DNA of 10,253 bases, from assembly GCA_045536155.1 (NCBI GenBank), contig JAZSMZ010000088.1:1-10253 (forward strand). The letters are read 5' to 3'. This document shows positions 1 to 6,557 of the stretch, piece after piece (the first letter of the stretch is position 1; every line of letters begins with the position of its first letter). A model generated the notes under the pieces. That model was not told the origin of the DNA and made no database searches. It saw only the letters and a program-made list of their open reading frames with translations. The DNA is from JAZQNC01 sp045536155. Its GTDB lineage: Bacteria > Bacillota > Clostridia > Oscillospirales > CAG-272. A program made the position numbers and the translations under genes.

Positions 1-1252
1 GATATACCAACGGAGCGGTCTTTGCGCGGCGTCCGCCGAAGATGATAGCGGATACCGGAACGCCCTTGGGATTGTTGAATTCGCTTGAGGGGCAGGGGCA
101 GTTCTTTGCGAGCGCGGTGAAGCGGGAGTTGGGATGTGCGCCGCAGGTCGATTTGTCCTTCTTGTCGTACTTGCGGTAGTCCCAAGCCTTGCCGGTCCAA
201 TCGAGCGCGTTTTCGGGAGGATTCTTGTCAAGACCTTCCCACCAAACGGTGTTGTGCTCGTAATCGTGAACTACGTTAGTAAAGATGGTGTCGCGCATTG
301 TGGTTGCAAGCGCGTTGGGGTTGGATTTGTCATTGGTGCCGGGAGCAACGCCGAAGAATCCGTATTCGGGGTTCATCGCCCAAAGACGTCCGTCTTCGCC
401 GACGCGGAGCCATGCGATATCGTCGCCGACCGTCCATACCTTGTATCCCTTGTTGCGGTAGATCTCCGGAGGAATGAGCATTGCGAGATTGGTCTTTCCG
501 CAAGCGGAGGGGAATGCGGCGGTGATGTATTTGACTTCACCGTTGGGATATTCGATGCCCAAAATGAGCATGTGCTCTGCCATCCAGCCCTCGCGGCGTC
601 CCTGATAGGATGCGATGCGGAGAGCGAAGCACTTCTTGCCGAGAAGAACGTTTCCGCCGTAGCCCGAGTTGACCGACCAGATGGTGTCGTCTTCGGGGAA
701 GTGGCAGATGTAGCGGTGCTCGGGGTCGATGTCAGCGCGGGCGTGCAGACCCTTAACGAACTTGTCGCCGAGAGTATCGAGAACGTCGATAACTTCCTTG
801 CCTGCGCGGGTCATGATAAGCATATTAAGAACAACGTAGATAGAGTCGGTAAGCTCGATACCGATCTTAGCGAACTCGGAGCCTACGATACCCATCGAAT
901 AGGGGATAACGTACATGGTCTTGCCCTTCATCGAGCCGCGGTAGATCTTGGAGAGCTTTTCATAGCATTCCTTGGGATCCATCCAGTGGTTGATGTTGCC
1001 GGCATCCTCTTTTTTCGAGGTGCAGATGAAGGTACGGTCCTCAACACGTGCAACGTCGTTGACGGCGGTGCGGTGGAGATAGCAGTTGGGAAGAACGTCG
1101 GGGTTGAGCTTTATGATCTCGCCGGTGGACATGGCGCGCTTGCGCAAAAGCTCGGTCTGCTCTTCGCTGCCGTCGATCCATACGATAGAATCGGGCTGGG
1201 TGAGCTCGGCCATTTCATTGATCCACGAATTGATGTGCTTGTTGTTGGTCAT
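1..1252 (-). CDS. pckG: Phosphoenolpyruvate carboxykinase, GTP-type (partial, C-terminus outside window)
   Basis: This enzyme interconverts oxaloacetate plus GTP with phosphoenolpyruvate, CO2 and GDP in the cytoplasm. It serves gluconeogenesis, or in many anaerobes CO2 fixation from PEP. About 417 of roughly 600 expected residues are present, read leftward from the ATG at 1250-1252. Visible family signatures are the P-loop FPSACGKTN at about residues 247-255, the metal-binding kinase-2 motif VGDDIAW at about 275-281, and the guanine-site motif FGGRR at about 403-409. The candidate Mn ligands Lys (LGKKCF), His (AEHML) and Asp (VGDD) are all in place. The FGGRR motif and the overall sequence fit the GTP class rather than the ATP class usual in Bacilli. 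The start is supported by AAAGGAG (1263-1270 region) and a good promoter at 1303-1331. A long plus-strand open frame over the same DNA is a shadow. Confidence 0.96.
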   Translation of the reverse strand, partial: MTNNKHINSWINEMAELTQPDSIVWIDGSEEQTELLRKRAMSTGEIIKLNPDVLPNCYLHRTAVNDVARVEDRTFICTSKKEDAGNINHWMDPKECYEKLSKIYRGSMKGKTMYVIPYSMGIVGSEFAKIGIELTDSIYVVLNMLIMTRAGKEVIDVLDTLGDKFVKGLHARADIDPEHRYICHFPEDDTIWSVNSGYGGNVLLGKKCFALRIASYQGRREGWMAEHMLILGIEYPNGEVKYITAAFPSACGKTNLAMLIPPEIYRNKGYKVWTVGDDIAWLRVGEDGRLWAMNPEYGFFGVAPGTNDKSNPNALATTMRDTIFTNVVHDYEHNTVWWEGLDKNPPENALDWTGKAWDYRKYDKKDKSTCGAHPNSRFTALAKNCPCPSSEFNNPKGVPVSAIIFGGRRAKTAPLVY

Positions 1253-1302
1253 TTTATGGTTTGCTCCTTTCAAGGATTTCATATTTTTAATTTACATGAG
1301 AT

Positions 1303-1331
1303 ATTGTATCATAAATCTTGCACGATTTCAA
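1303..1331 (-). promoter_or_regulatory. Sigma-A-type promoter for pckG
   Basis: On the minus strand a -35 TTGAAA (1326-1331) and a -10 TACAAT (1303-1308) are separated by exactly 17 bp, with TGA directly before the -10 (extended -10, TATG). It lies between the rsmA stop and the pckG start, giving a leader of about 45 nt. No terminator is visible after rsmA, so read-through from rsmA could add to pckG expression. Confidence 0.75.
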
Positions 1332-1358
1332 TGAACAATGTGTTAAATATGATATAAA

Positions 1359-2234
1359 TCAGTTGGATTTTTCGCAAAAAATGAATAATTCATTTGATAA
1401 TCTTGCAAAATCTTCGATTGAGAGCTTCTCGCCGCGGATGCTTGCATCAAATCCGCAACGTGTGATTATATCGGCGAGAGCGTCCTTTGATAGGTGGGAA
1501 AATTCGGTCTGGAGCGAATTTACGAGCGTTTTTCGGCGTTGAGCAAAGGCTCCGCGCACCGTTTTGAAGAAAAACTCGCTCGAAAGTGTGTCAACGGGCG
1601 GCTTTTTGTAAGGCTCGAGGCAGATGACCGCCGAATCAACCTTGGGGCGGGGCATGAAATTTCCCGAAACGACGTTGAACAAACGGCAGATTTTTGCATA
1701 ATACGACGCCGACGCCGTCACCGCGCCGTAGAGGGGCGATCCCGCAGGAGCGACCAGCCTTTCGGCAACCTCCTTTTGCACCATTACGACGATTCTTTCA
1801 AATGGGGGATTTGCAATTCCGTGTTCGAGGAGCTTCATGAGCACCGGGGTGGTGATATTATACGGCAGATTGGCGCAGACCGACACGCCTTCACCGTTAA
1901 ATTTTTCGGCAAGCAGTGTGGGCAGGTCGCATTTCATGATGTCGTTGTTGATTACCTCGACGTTTTCGCATTCCGAGAGGGTGTCGGCGAGGATCGGGAT
2001 AAGTCCCGTGTCTATCTCGACGGCGAGCACCTTGTCGCAGCGAAGGGACAGTTCGCGCGTGAGGCATCCGATGCCCGGGCCTATTTCGAGTACATTGCCC
2101 TCGACGTTTGAAGCGATTTTTTGCGGAATCGCGGGATTGATCAAAAAGTTTTGCCCGAATTCTTTGCGAAACGCCACGCCGTGCGCCGCCATTACCTCTT
2201 TTATATATCCGATATCGGTTAGTGAACCTTTCAT
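1359..2234 (-). CDS. rsmA: 16S rRNA (adenine1518-N6/adenine1519-N6)-dimethyltransferase RsmA/KsgA
   Basis: The protein dimethylates the two adjacent adenines in the 3'-terminal helix 45 of 16S rRNA using S-adenosylmethionine, a late step of small-subunit maturation. Loss typically gives kasugamycin resistance. At 291 residues it has the family's usual length. Visible motifs are KEFGQNFL (24-31), the SAM-binding EIGPGIG (50-56), the acidic VEID (72-75), the catalytic NLPYNITTP (122-130), and MPRPKVDSAVI in the C-terminal half. The ATG at 2232-2234 is preceded by GGAGAA with 5-nt spacing. The start is only 95 bp from the divergent tRNA-Thr, so the promoters face each other or overlap. The gene is intact, with no frameshift. 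Confidence 0.98.
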   Translation of the reverse strand: MKGSLTDIGYIKEVMAAHGVAFRKEFGQNFLINPAIPQKIASNVEGNVLEIGPGIGCLTRELSLRCDKVLAVEIDTGLIPILADTLSECENVEVINNDIMKCDLPTLLAEKFNGEGVSVCANLPYNITTPVLMKLLEHGIANPPFERIVVMVQKEVAERLVAPAGSPLYGAVTASASYYAKICRLFNVVSGNFMPRPKVDSAVICLEPYKKPPVDTLSSEFFFKTVRGAFAQRRKTLVNSLQTEFSHLSKDALADIITRCGFDASIRGEKLSIEDFARLSNELFIFCEKSN

Positions 2235-2261
2235 TTATCTTCTCCGGTCAGCTTTTTATTG

Positions 2262-2290
2262 TTGACAAATTCTATACTATATGATATAAT
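2262..2290 (+). promoter_or_regulatory. Consensus promoter for tRNA-Thr
   Basis: A perfect TTGACA (2262-2267), 17-bp spacer and perfect TATAAT (2285-2290), with TGA directly before the -10, sit 39 bp upstream of the tRNA. This is the strongest promoter in the window, as expected for a stable RNA gene. Confidence 0.92.
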
Positions 2291-2309
2291 ATTCACGTTG
2301 TAATTGTAA
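2276..2309 (-). promoter_or_regulatory. Possible rsmA promoter overlapping the tRNA-Thr promoter
   Basis: Two overlapping minus-strand candidates exist: TTACAA (2304-2309) with TATCAT (2281-2286) at 17-bp spacing, and TTACAA (2298-2303) with TATAGT (2276-2281) at 16-bp spacing. Both use DNA that forms the -10 and spacer region of the plus-strand tRNA-Thr promoter. The choice between them cannot be made from sequence alone. Confidence 0.4.
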
Positions 2310-2329
2310 GTATATAAATGTAAATTTAT

Positions 2330-2405
2330 GCTGGTGTAGCACAGTCGGTAGTGCAGCTGATTCGTAATCAGCAGGTCGTGCGTTCGAGTCGCATCACCAG
2401 CTCCA
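2330..2405 (+). tRNA. tRNA-Thr (anticodon CGT)
   Basis: The 76-nt gene folds as a standard cloverleaf. The acceptor GCTGGTG pairs with CACCAGC. The D stem is GCAC/GTGC. The anticodon stem GCTGA/TCAGC encloses TTCGTAA, with the CGT anticodon at 2363-2365 reading ACG (Thr). The T arm contains TTCGAGT. The discriminator is T and the 3' CCA is encoded (2403-2405). It has its own consensus promoter and is followed by the hairpin repeats. Confidence 0.96.
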
Positions 2406-2410
2406 GTCGG

Positions 2411-2449
2411 CAGTGCCGACATCCAAGAACGGGTGTTGGTGCTGTTTTT
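2411..2449 (+). terminator. Intrinsic terminator of tRNA-Thr (repeat unit 1)
   Basis: Five bases after the CCA, CAG plus an 11-base arm (2411-2424) pairs with 2431-2444 around the loop AAGAAC. The stem is 14 bp with several G-U pairs, and its 3' end runs into TGTTTTTG. The G-U pairs work only in plus-strand RNA, which fits termination of the tRNA transcript. Confidence 0.85.
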
Positions 2450-2498
2450 GTTTGTGTATAGAAGTTCAGATATTGTACGACATCCATGCGCGGTAAAA

Positions 2499-2536
2499 AG
2501 CGTCGGCGCCTAAGAATAGGTGTCGATGCTGTTTTT
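2499..2536 (+). terminator. Terminator-like hairpin of repeat unit 2 (covarying)
   Basis: GCGTCGGCGCCT (2500-2511) pairs with AGGTGTCGATGC (2518-2529) around AAGAAT, followed by TGTTTTTG. Nine arm positions differ from unit 1, all transitions, yet all 12 pairs are kept. Confidence 0.75.
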
Positions 2537-2587
2537 GTTTGTGTATAGAAGTTCAGATATTGTGCGACATCCATGTGCGGTAAAAAG

Positions 2588-2626
2588 CAGTGCCGACATT
2601 CAAGAATGGGTGTTGGTGCTGTTTTT
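2588..2626 (+). terminator. Terminator-like hairpin of repeat unit 3
   Basis: CAG plus 11 bases (2588-2601) pairs with 2608-2621 around AAGAAT, followed by TTTTTGTTTG. It is almost identical to unit 1, with one change in the stem (C-G to U-G) and one in the loop. Confidence 0.75.
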
Positions 2627-2673
2627 GTTTGTGTTCCGACATTTTCTGATAATAAATAATTAAACTTTTTGTG

Positions 2674-2702
2674 TTGAACGCCTTGTCGAAAAATGGCATA
2701 AT
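2674..2702 (+). promoter_or_regulatory. Promoter for the DUF2238-like gene
   Basis: TTGAAC (2674-2679), a 17-bp spacer and CATAAT (2697-2702), with TGG before the -10, give an extended -10 promoter 46 bp upstream of the chosen ATG. It overlaps the in-frame GTG at 2671, so a start there is unlikely. Confidence 0.7.
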
Positions 2703-2748
2703 ATTTTATAGAAGAATAAATTTGGCTTTAATACGGGAGATCGATAAG

Positions 2749-3474
2749 ATGAAACAAAGGAGCGCGAAGCCAAAGACATCGGCTGCCGACCGACGCGCAA
2801 AAGCGGCAAAAATTATCGGCTTTATTCTGTTTGTCAGTTTAGTACTGTCGGTTATCTATTCACTAATCCGCTTTTTTATTGCGCCTGCCGAGCATGTGGT
2901 CGGAGAGGCGCATGAAAAAGTTAAAGCGGACTATCTGCTTATGTTGGTGCAATGTCTGCTGGGCACAGTGGTAATGGTGCTGCCTTCTGTTTTGGAAAAA
3001 AGATTTAAGGTTGTGGTGCCTGATACAATAATTATTCTGTATTTTCTCTTCCTTTATTGTGCCATCTATCTCGGCGAGATCCACAACTTTTATTATCTTA
3101 TCCCATATTGGGATACTATCCTTCACGCCTTTTCGGGTGCCATGCTGGGTGCGCTCGGATTTATACTGGTCGACCTTTTAAACAAGGATCAGCACGTCAA
3201 GGTAAATCTCAGCCCATTCTTTGTGGCGGTATTTGCATTTTGCTTTGCCCTCGCCGTTGGAGCGCTGTGGGAGATATATGAATTTTCGGTCGATTCGGTA
3301 TTGGGTCTTAACATGCAAAAGCATACCACCGAATCGGGAGAGGCGCTTTACGGTATCGACGCCCTTTCAGACACAATGAAGGACATCATTGTTGATGCTC
3401 TGTCTGCGCTGGGCGTTGCGATTCTCGGCTTTATTTCGAAAAAGTCGGGAGTGAGATCGTCAAATAAAGAATAA
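2749..3474 (+). CDS. DUF2238/YjdF-like multi-pass membrane protein
   Basis: A 241-residue integral membrane protein of unknown biochemical role. A basic, Lys/Arg-rich N-terminus (1-21) is followed by about six hydrophobic segments near residues 21-43, 62-82, 92-110, 122-144, 155-178 and 213-230. Conserved-looking polar motifs are GEIHNFYY (109-116), WDTILHAFSG (121-130), ALWEIYEFSVD (172-182) and DTMKDIIVDALSALG (208-222). Their order resembles the DUF2238 (YjdF) membrane family as I remember it; no search was run. The ATG at 2749 is preferred over the upstream in-frame GTG (2671) because GGGAG (2735-2739) lies 9 nt before it and the promoter overlaps the longer start. It ends at a terminator shared with the convergent lipase-like gene. 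Confidence 0.85.
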   Translation: MKQRSAKPKTSAADRRAKAAKIIGFILFVSLVLSVIYSLIRFFIAPAEHVVGEAHEKVKADYLLMLVQCLLGTVVMVLPSVLEKRFKVVVPDTIIILYFLFLYCAIYLGEIHNFYYLIPYWDTILHAFSGAMLGALGFILVDLLNKDQHVKVNLSPFFVAVFAFCFALAVGALWEIYEFSVDSVLGLNMQKHTTESGEALYGIDALSDTMKDIIVDALSALGVAILGFISKKSGVRSSNKE

Positions 3475-3514
3475 CAATTAATTGGCCGTATAGGGCACAA
3501 ATCAATGGTATAAT

Positions 3515-3552
3515 AAAAAAATCGCTCTGCACAGAGCGATTTTTGCTTTTTT
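3515..3552. terminator. Bidirectional intrinsic terminator between convergent genes
   Basis: ATCGCTCTG (3521-3529) and CAGAGCGAT (3532-3540) form a perfect 9-bp stem with a very short CA loop; in practice the innermost pair may open. It is flanked by six A (3515-3520) and by TTTTGCTTTTTT, so it can stop both the plus-strand DUF2238-like gene and the minus-strand lipase-like gene. Confidence 0.9.
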
Positions 3553-3577
3553 AACGGTCGGATATAACAGGGCAATG

Positions 3578-4906
3578 TCACAGACCCCTATCGCGCAGGT
3601 CGCCTACAAGCTTTGTGTAAAAGGCGCGCACGTCGAAATCTTTAAGGTTTTCACGTCCGAGATCGATGATGTCGCCGTGGGAGATGCCGCGGTCGCTTTC
3701 TGTGCGGAGCAGGGTGTATTTTTCACCGAACTCGAATGAGTGCTCGCCGACGAGCCCATCGTTTTCACCGTCATAGTTTTTGACGTAGCGATGCGAGAGA
3801 TTGAAGGGGAAGGGTCCTTTGCGCGGGCGTGTCATGACCGAGCCGATGCTCTGTGTGAAAATCCCCTCGGGCATGGTGAGGTATTCGTTGCGCTTTATGC
3901 ACTCCTCTGCGGTGAGATCACGCACGGCCGCCAAAAAGTCGGGCGTTTCGTCGCCCAGCACCATAAAGGTGGTGTTATATGCCTTTGCGACCTTGTTTTT
4001 GATCCTGTCGGGTATGGCGTAGAGCAGCTTTTCGGCAAATATACAGCCTCGGTGGGGAGTGTTGACGGTGGTCAGCGATGCGACGTAGGGAGCAAGCCCG
4101 AATTCGGATATCGCGTAGCGGCAATCAAGTCCACCCTTGGAATGAGCGATGATGTTCACCTTTTCGCATCCCGACCGCTCGACGATAAGCCTTATCCGAT
4201 AGGAAAGCTCTCTCGCGCTTTCTTTAACGGTAAGCGCCGACTGATGCTGACCGTAGAAAATGGTCGCACCGTGGGCTTTGAGAGTGTTCGGTATGCGGCC
4301 CCAATAGTTGAAAACCTTGCTGTCTCTGAAAAAGACTCCGTGCACGAGCACGATGGGGTATTTCGTTTTGCAGATATCGCGAAGCGAGGTATCGTATATA
4401 ACTGCTTCCTTTTCTATCTCGTATTCAACCTCTTCGGATGTGATATTTACGATCTTTGCCAGAATTATCAGATTGACTATCGGGATCATGCCGCAGAGAG
4501 CACCCCAAAGCCGCCATTTTATGCCCATCTGCGTCGATGTCAGATAGACGCAGATGATTCCGTTCCAGAAAAAGATCGCCGAAAAGACGATGCACCAAAG
4601 CGCGCTGAAGATCAGATCAAGATAGGAGTGAGGCAAAAGGCAATATGCCAATATTCCGTGGCAGACTAGAGAGGGAATAAGCGAGAGGGCGAAAACGAAG
4701 AGCGTTACCGTGCCGTGATTGCATATTTTTAATTTCCGGCTTTTCGTGCCGCTCGGTCTTGAGCCTGGAATGATGTTCAGCACAATGAAAAGCGGTATGA
4801 TAAAGATGAGCAGAGAGGGTGATGCTTTTACAAGCAGAAAGCTGTTGAAAATGAAGCTGACAAGGACGAAATATATCGCGTTTGTCAAAGTGAGGTGTCT
4901 TTTCAT
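3578..4906 (-). CDS. Membrane-anchored lipase-like alpha/beta hydrolase
   Basis: The 442-residue protein combines an N-terminal membrane region with a lipase-like domain. Hydrophobic segments lie at about 8-28, 31-47, 66-92, 97-122 and 134-155. The hydrolase domain runs from about 183 to 442. It has the oxyanion-side IVLVHGVFF (185-193), the nucleophile elbow AHSKGG with Ser256, the acid in ENDGLVG (Asp383), and the base in GISHGD (His410). This order, and the NDGLV and SHGD contexts, match esterases and lipases of the Pseudomonas/Staphylococcus lipase superfamily. The substrate is unknown; a lipid or acyl ester at the membrane is likely. The start at 4904-4906 has AAAGG about 10 nt upstream and a promoter at 4931-4959. 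The catalytic triad appears complete. Whether the domain faces the cytoplasm or the outside cannot be told here. Confidence 0.88.
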   Translation of the reverse strand: MKRHLTLTNAIYFVLVSFIFNSFLLVKASPSLLIFIIPLFIVLNIIPGSRPSGTKSRKLKICNHGTVTLFVFALSLIPSLVCHGILAYCLLPHSYLDLIFSALWCIVFSAIFFWNGIICVYLTSTQMGIKWRLWGALCGMIPIVNLIILAKIVNITSEEVEYEIEKEAVIYDTSLRDICKTKYPIVLVHGVFFRDSKVFNYWGRIPNTLKAHGATIFYGQHQSALTVKESARELSYRIRLIVERSGCEKVNIIAHSKGGLDCRYAISEFGLAPYVASLTTVNTPHRGCIFAEKLLYAIPDRIKNKVAKAYNTTFMVLGDETPDFLAAVRDLTAEECIKRNEYLTMPEGIFTQSIGSVMTRPRKGPFPFNLSHRYVKNYDGENDGLVGEHSFEFGEKYTLLRTESDRGISHGDIIDLGRENLKDFDVRAFYTKLVGDLRDRGL

Positions 4907-4930
4907 ATTATCGCCGCCTTTCTTTTCTTT

Positions 4931-4959
4931 ATTGTACCATAAAACCCATTACTTTTCAA
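4931..4959 (-). promoter_or_regulatory. Promoter for the lipase-like gene
   Basis: Minus-strand TTGAAA (4954-4959), a 17-bp spacer and TACAAT (4931-4936), with TATGG before the -10, lie about 25 bp upstream of the start. Confidence 0.78.
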
Positions 4960-4976
4960 CTCAAAAAAGCAAAATA

Positions 4977-4998
4977 GCTTTTCGCACAAACGAAAAGC
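4977..4998. other. Small perfect hairpin downstream of the lipoprotein gene
   Basis: GCTTTTCG (4977-4984) and CGAAAAGC (4991-4998) pair around CACAAA. Minus-strand RNA continues with TATTTTGCTTTTTTG, so it may be a weak backup terminator for the gene at 5100-6482. It lies about 18 bp upstream of the lipase promoter -35. Confidence 0.5.
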
Positions 4999-5020
4999 AA
5001 GAAGTGAATAGTGAAGAAGT

Positions 5021-5050
5021 AAAAATGCCACGCATAAGCGTGGGATTTTT
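5021..5050 (-). terminator. Intrinsic terminator for the transglutaminase-like lipoprotein gene
   Basis: AAAAAT, one mismatch, then CCACGC (5028-5033) pair with GCGTGG (5038-5043) and ATTTTT around the loop ATAA. The structure is symmetrical, with T tracts on both strands, and is placed 50 bp past the stop codon of the minus-strand gene. Confidence 0.75.
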
Positions 5051-5054
5051 GGCA

Positions 5055-5076
5055 GGGCTGGCGCCCGCGACAGCCC
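5055..5076. other. GC-rich inverted repeat of unknown role
   Basis: GGGCTG (5055-5060) and CAGCCC (5071-5076) flank a GC-rich 10-nt loop. It lies between the lipoprotein stop codon and its terminator. It is compositionally distinct from the AT-rich surroundings and may be part of a dispersed repeat. Only one copy is in the window. Confidence 0.4.
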
Positions 5077-5099
5077 GTTTTGCGAATACAAAACAATAA

Positions 5100-6482
5100 T
5101 CACCCTTTTGCAACGGTATACACCTTGCCGCAATATACAATGCGCTCGGGTATATCTCCCTCGATTTCGCCTGCAAGAGCAACCGCATCTGACGACACGA
5201 GAGTATAATCGCATCCGTTTGCGCTGAACACCTCACCGAGCACAGGAAAGCTGTCGCTTTCAAATTTATCCGATGATCTCGGTGGAAGCTCGTAATTGAA
5301 ATACAGACCGAGCTGTCCGGGAGGTGTGGGGGTGTGTGTGGCAAGCAGTGTGTCAGTCGTGCAAAAATACTTATACGGCTCACCTTCGGTATCGCCACGG
5401 GTGGGGTCGAACCAGTACCAGTTACCGTCATCCATTCGGACAAGGTTCCAGCAATGGCTGCCGTTTGCCTCGCCGACGACATATATGTTTTCAATTCCGC
5501 TGAGATTCAAAAGCATTTGGAACAGCTTTGCGTATCCTTCGCATACCATTTCGCCGTAAAGGAAGTCACCCATCACGCTGTGCGACCACTGTTCAAGCTC
5601 GTATGTTCCATACTCGCCGTATGCATAGCTGCTGCTTTCAAGTATTGCATCGTAATAGGCAAGTGCGATGTTATAGCTGCTGCTTTCGCCGTCGGACAGA
5701 TGAGCGTAGCGCGCGATACCTTCGTACAGTATCTTGTTGTGCTCCTTTCGGTCGGATGCCTTTGCATATTCGTCAACGGTGGTTACAATTATCGTCCCGT
5801 TTTCCCAATACAGCCAATAGGACATCCAGTAAAAGGCGGGATGATCCTTTCTGAAGAGGGCGTAGACGGTCTGCGCTTCTTCAAGCGTGAGGTTGTGTTT
5901 TACAAAGTCGAATGCCGCCGCGAGATAAAGCTCTCCAAGCTCGTCGTTGTAAGTGTAATAGGGGGCATCGGTATCGCTTGAGTGAAAATCGGTCAGCTCT
6001 TTTTTCATCTCATCGTAGAGATTGCGCATCGCCTGACCGTTTTGGGCGTTTTCGAAAAATGCATAACCCTCGTTTGATTCATAAAGGCTCAAATCGGTAT
6101 AATCGATCTGCTCGATGCCGCAAATCGTACATTTTTGATCGACGAAATCATGTCCGACGGGGCGGATAAACTCCTGAGAACGGATAAGGGCAGAGCAGAC
6201 CGTGCAATACGTGTTGCCGGCGGCGCCCCATTTTGTGCAGCCGACCTCGACGGCATCGTATGTGATCTCGCTGTGGGCGAGAGGGGGAATGGTGCGGCTC
6301 TCTTTTGCACCGCATGTGCAAAACCGTTCTTCTTCGCCGGCTTCGGTGCAGTTGACCTTTTTAACGGTCTGCCATTCGCCGTATTCGTGAAGGTGCACTG
6401 CGGGCGGGATATCGTCAGAGATACATGAGGGCAATACAAAAATCAGCAAAACAAGCAGTATGATACACAGCGTTTTTTTCAT
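5100..6482 (-). CDS. Lipoprotein with cysteine-pair repeats and a transglutaminase-like domain
   Basis: The predicted 460-residue precursor begins with a lipoprotein signal: KK, a hydrophobic core and the lipobox LPSC, with the lipidated Cys at residue 20. Residues 30-125 carry three cysteine-pair modules (CTC, CTVC, CTIC), each with HxY/GH-type spacing. This pattern is common in Firmicute surface proteins and may bind metal. A transglutaminase-like core follows at about 300-365, with Cys314 in MVCEGYAKLFQMLL, His343 in GSHCWNLV and Asp359 in YWFDPTRGD, the expected Cys-His-Asp order. In bacteria this fold serves as a cysteine peptidase or cross-linker at the cell surface. The ATG at 6480-6482 is chosen because GGAGG (6491-6495) lies 8 nt upstream; an ATG at 6500 would precede that site. 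Partner and substrate are unknown. Confidence 0.88.
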   Translation of the reverse strand: MKKTLCIILLVLLIFVLPSCISDDIPPAVHLHEYGEWQTVKKVNCTEAGEEERFCTCGAKESRTIPPLAHSEITYDAVEVGCTKWGAAGNTYCTVCSALIRSQEFIRPVGHDFVDQKCTICGIEQIDYTDLSLYESNEGYAFFENAQNGQAMRNLYDEMKKELTDFHSSDTDAPYYTYNDELGELYLAAAFDFVKHNLTLEEAQTVYALFRKDHPAFYWMSYWLYWENGTIIVTTVDEYAKASDRKEHNKILYEGIARYAHLSDGESSSYNIALAYYDAILESSSYAYGEYGTYELEQWSHSVMGDFLYGEMVCEGYAKLFQMLLNLSGIENIYVVGEANGSHCWNLVRMDDGNWYWFDPTRGDTEGEPYKYFCTTDTLLATHTPTPPGQLGLYFNYELPPRSSDKFESDSFPVLGEVFSANGCDYTLVSSDAVALAGEIEGDIPERIVYCGKVYTVAKG

Positions 6483-6513
6483 CGCACGTCCCTCCGTCAT
6501 AGCCTTTTTTTAC

Positions 6514-6542
6514 ATTATAGCACAGTTTTAAAATCAAATCAA
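6514..6542 (-). promoter_or_regulatory. Promoter for the transglutaminase-like lipoprotein gene
   Basis: Minus-strand TTGATT (6537-6542), a 17-bp spacer and a perfect TATAAT (6514-6519), with TGTGC before it, lie about 31 bp upstream of the start. Confidence 0.82.
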
Positions 6543-6557
6543 GAAGGGATTATATTG

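Larger units (their letters stand above)
2411..2634 (+). repeat. Tandem 87-90-bp repeat, about 2.5 copies, each with a terminator-like hairpin
   Basis: This fills most of the 343-bp gene-free stretch between tRNA-Thr and the next gene. Units begin at about 2411, 2498 and 2588. Each has a 12-bp or longer hairpin with loop AAGAAC or AAGAAT, then TGTTTTTGTTTGTGT. Units 1 and 2 continue with a conserved block of about 48 bp (2453-2500 and 2540-2587 region) that differs at only two positions. Unit 3 stops after TTTGTGT. No promoter or convincing ORF was found inside the unit. A minus-strand open frame through it is only a by-product of the repeat. The function is unknown; candidates are stacked terminators or a structured RNA repeat. 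Confidence 0.85.

Noticed and set aside
134..1357. A 407-codon plus-strand open frame
   Set aside because: It is the antisense of pckG, whose minus-strand frame has all PEPCK motifs; the plus-strand translation shows no family features.
2231..2422. Minus-strand frame encoding ARTHDLLITNQLHYRLCYTS-type peptide
   Set aside because: It is the antisense reading of tRNA-Thr, a known source of spurious protein annotations.
2395..2440. Phage or element attachment site at the 3' end of tRNA-Thr
   Set aside because: No second copy of the tRNA 3' end and no integrase are present in the window.
2368..2574. Minus-strand frame with a repeated YLNFYTQTKTA peptide
   Set aside because: The peptide repeat merely reflects the 87-90-bp DNA repeat; the hairpin pairing and G-U direction point to plus-strand RNA, and no ribosome site was seen.
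3740..4669. A 309-codon plus-strand open frame
   Set aside because: Antisense to the lipase-like gene, which has a complete triad, ribosome site and promoter.
5051..5099. Remnant of a tRNA 3' end resembling the tRNA-Gln region
   Set aside because: Only a short GGCAGGG-like similarity is shared; the T-loop and acceptor pairing are absent.
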